Shown here piece by piece: positions 61,201-64,000 of a stretch of 64,000 nt of DNA. The notes below the pieces were generated by a model. That model was given only the letters and a program-made list of their open reading frames with translations. It did no database searches and had not been told where the DNA came from. The position numbers and the translations under genes were made by a program. The DNA comes from Oxyruncus cristatus (taxonomy: Eukaryota > Chordata > Aves > Passeriformes > Cotingidae): assembly GCA_013399855.1 (NCBI GenBank), contig VXAY01004091.1:1783943-1847942 (forward strand). Reading direction: 5' to 3'. The first letter of the stretch is position 1. The number at the start of each line of letters is the position of its first letter.

Positions 61201-63013
61201 TCAACTCTGCTGCTAGTAACAGCTGATGTTCTAGTTTACTAAACATAAAAATTACTACAAAAATACCAAAGATAGTGGTACCTGAAAGAAAAGATTTGGA
61301 AGGCTCGTTATGATGTCTTTCTGTGCAGTTAAATTCAGGCTATGAGCAAAGGCAAAAGCCTCTCTGTGTAGGGATGAATTATACTATAATCAGGGCTCCA
61401 CAACCTCCCCAGCACAGTGCTTGACTTCAACTTGTCCTATTGCTCTTCCCCACTACCTAAGGATCATGCTCAAGAAAGGTTGTTCTGATACAGAAGATGC
61501 ATTTAGTCCATACTGTGAGGACATACTTTAATTGAAAGGTTGCTCTGAAAAGCTCTGATAGCCAAAACATTAAGAAACAACAAATGGGAGGCAATTAAAA
61601 ATGCTTACTGTGATTACACAAAACCCAGCACGTTGGCACAAAATCTTGCAGTTTTACCACAAAAGCTGAAAATCAAGGCTTGAAGGAGGCCATGCTTGGG
61701 CTTTAATTTGACAAAACTTCCCCAGTTTTATCCACTCAACTGCTTGCTGTCATGGCCTAACAAAATGCAGTATTCTTCCAGGAGATGTATCCCATGTCAT
61801 CTAGAAAGCTGTAGTGTCAATGGACAGGGAAAGACCCTACACATCCCATTGACAGAAGATATGTAAAACCCGCAAAAGGGGGTTCTTGGCTGAAGCCAGC
61901 TCTTCTCCATTTGGTAGTGATGCTCCTAGTGCAGCACACTCCTCTCTGTGTCCTGTACACGTGCTTTCAAAGGTTGGTCTGCTCCCAGACATTTGTCACT
62001 GACTTCCAAACCCAGGGAGCCAGGGTCACTTCTGCATAACATGCATTTCTCACTGCCAATTTCACCAACGGTTAATAAATATCAGATGGGACACAATGTG
62101 CCTCGTTTCACTGGACACATGCTTTTTTCCACTCTTTTTCCCCAACTTATTTTAATAAGAGCTCTGGTTTTTCTGCCTCACTGTTGGGAAGACATCTGGC
62201 CAAACAGACAGCAACCTAGTACAAAGAGATCCTGCTGGCTCACATGCTTTGGGGACCCCCTTCTCTGCAAACCAAGATGGTCACAAAAAAATATGCAAGT
62301 GAGACATCCCCCTGTTACCAGGCTTTGTAGTATTTGTTTTTATAGCATTGCATTCCAGGGACTGAAGACTTTGTTCTCACGCAGGGGGTATACATCTGCA
62401 GATTCCTTTTGGGCTCCAAGAAGAGGTTTTGCTGAAGGAGGAGCTGGGCTTTTTGGGTTTTGTTTGTTTGTTTGTGGTTTGGGGTTATTTTTTGTTGTTG
62501 TTGTTGTTGTTCCATGGTTTTTAACGGGAGACTAAATATCTTTGTTCTTTGACCACCTTATAAAATGCCTGACTCTTCCGCTATGTTACGCTTCAGAAGC
62601 ACATCTTTGAACACTGGAATATGACATACACAAACATTTTTTTTTTCCTGAATAATTCCGTTAGTAGTATTTGCCTCTGTGTTATTTTCTTGGCTCTTGC
62701 TGCAGGATCATAGGAGGGCTCATAATATTTCTGCTACTAAATCAGTTTTGACACAGATGCAAGGTTCCCTTCAAAACCCTGACAAAATATGTACTGATAA
62801 GATGAAGAAATGTAGTGCAGGAAACTAAAATGCGTTAGTTCAGAGGGGTTTTCCCCGGGGTGATTCACTGAAAAGAGATAACGTCCCTTGAATTTGGGAA
62901 GGAAGACTGCAAGCCTAGTTGGCAGCCTTCAAATGATAAATTTCTCAAAGCTAAGGTTTTCAAAGCTGATGAGCGGTAGATCTAATACCTGTACTTAAAG
63001 GGGCCTGAGCAAA
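58212..63013 (-). other. COLEC12: COLEC12 5' intron (part)
   Basis: Upstream of the transmembrane exon I found no cytoplasmic-tail exon and no other gene. Only a short G/T-rich and (GTT)n tract at 62458-62512 stands out. Confidence 0.55.
62458..62512. repeat. G/T-rich tract with (GTT)n
   Basis: TTTG repeats followed by about six GTT units, in a COLEC12 intron. Confidence 0.85.
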
Positions 63014-64000
63014 CGAGGATAATAAAGAGTGCTTTTATAAATACATTAATAGCAAAAGGAGGGACAAGGAAAACCTCCATTCTTTATTGGATGAGGGTGG
63101 AATACAGTTACTGAAGATGAAGAAAAGGCTGAGATACTTAACACCTCCTTTGCCTCAGTTTTCAACAGTAAGACAGGTCGTCTGAAGGACAACTGGCCTC
63201 CTGAGCTGGTAGACAGGGATGGGAAGCTCACCCTGTAATCCAGGAGGAAGCAGTTAGTGACCTGCTGACCTACTTAGATGCTCACAAGTCTATGGGACCA
63301 TATGGGATCCATCCTAAGGTAATGAGGGAGCTGGAAGAAGAGACTTCCAAACTGTCCTCCATAATTTATCATTAGTCCTGGATAACTGGGGAGGTTCCAG
63401 ATGACTGGAAGTTGGCCAATATGATGCCCATCCATAAGAAGGGCCAGAAGGAGGATCTGAGGAACTACAGGCCTGTCAACCTGACCTTGGTGCCCAGCAA
63501 GGTTATGGAACTGACCAACCTGACCTCCTTTTACGACCAGGTGACCCACCTGGTGGATGAGGGGAAGGCTGTGGATGTGGTCAATCTGGACTTCAGCAAA
63601 GCCTTTGACACCGTCTCCCACAGCATTCTCCTGGAAAAGCTGCAGCCCACGGCTTGGACAGGGGCACTCTGTGCTGGGTTAGGAACTGGCTGGAGGGCCG
63701 GGCCCAGAGAGTGGTGGTGAACGGGGCTGCATCCAGTTGGTGGCCGGTCACTAGTGGTGTCCCCCAGGGATCAGTTTTGGGCCCAGTTCTATTTAATATC
63801 TTTACTGATGATCTGGATGAGGGGATCGAGTGTGTCATTAGCATATATGCAGATGACACCAAGGTTGGGTGGAGTGTCAATCTGCTGGAAGGCAGGAGGG
63901 CTCTGCAGAGAGACCTGGACAGGCTGGATAGGTGGGCTGAATCCAATGGTATGGCATTCAGCAAGGCCAAGTGCCGGGTCCTGCACTTTGGACACAACAA
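63014..64000 (+). mobile_element. CR1 LINE, 5'-truncated, with damaged reverse-transcriptase ORF2 (runs off the window)
   Basis: Plus-strand CR1 coding relic. The frame broken by stops and shifts includes NSKTGRLKDNWPPELVDRD, then [40 protein letters not shown], a [16 protein letters not shown] block and the catalytic YADD motif (about 63845-63865, IYADDTK). A stretch of about 30-35 residues expected between the VMEL and TNL blocks is missing, so this copy cannot be active. It is antisense to COLEC12 and continues past the window end. Confidence 0.92.

Noticed and set aside
1..64000. CRISPR arrays, operons, bacterial-style regulation or tRNA/rRNA genes
   Set aside because: None seen. The window is vertebrate nuclear DNA with spliced genes.

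Overview
The window is vertebrate nuclear DNA, most likely from a bird. Evidence: split genes with GT/AG introns, several CR1 retrotransposon fragments with the bird-type 3' end (a short ATTCTATG-like tail preceded by the 'CAAACCATTCTGTG' block), no SINEs, and introns that look compact for the genes involved. The species cannot be named from the sequence. Gene order matches human 18p11.32 (USP14 - THOC1 - COLEC12), so this is a conserved syntenic block.

Layout. (1) 1-1.9 kb: no coding sequence recognised; two AATAAA signals near the left edge could belong to the 3' UTR of USP14, expected here tail-to-tail with THOC1. (2) 2.1-21.2 kb, minus strand: a complete THOC1 gene, 21 coding exons, 656 codons plus stop, all phases consistent, with a CpG-island promoter at about 20.9-21.3 kb. 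(3) 21.4-22.7 kb: CR1 fragments just upstream of THOC1, one split by a roughly 600-bp LTR-like insertion. (4) 22.7-41.0 kb: about 18 kb of intergenic DNA with microsatellites and no convincing gene. (5) 41.0-64.0 kb, minus strand: the 3' part of COLEC12 (scavenger receptor CL-P1), from the transmembrane exon to the 3' UTR. Its first coding exon(s), for the cytoplasmic tail, lie beyond the right edge. (6) 63.0-64.0 kb: a 5'-truncated, damaged CR1 carrying reverse-transcriptase sequence, inside the large COLEC12 5' intron.

The two genes work in unrelated processes: THOC1 in the THO/TREX complex (co-transcriptional mRNP packaging and export), COLEC12 as a cell-surface collagenous C-type lectin for modified LDL, microbes and galactose-type glycans. 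Nothing suggests joint regulation.

I found no undescribed biological system. The most useful second-look items are two ambiguous bases (N) each flanked by near-duplicate sequence (probable assembly errors), the nested LTR-in-CR1 beside the THOC1 promoter, and a predicted tiny terminal exon of COLEC12 with a possible alternative C-terminus.
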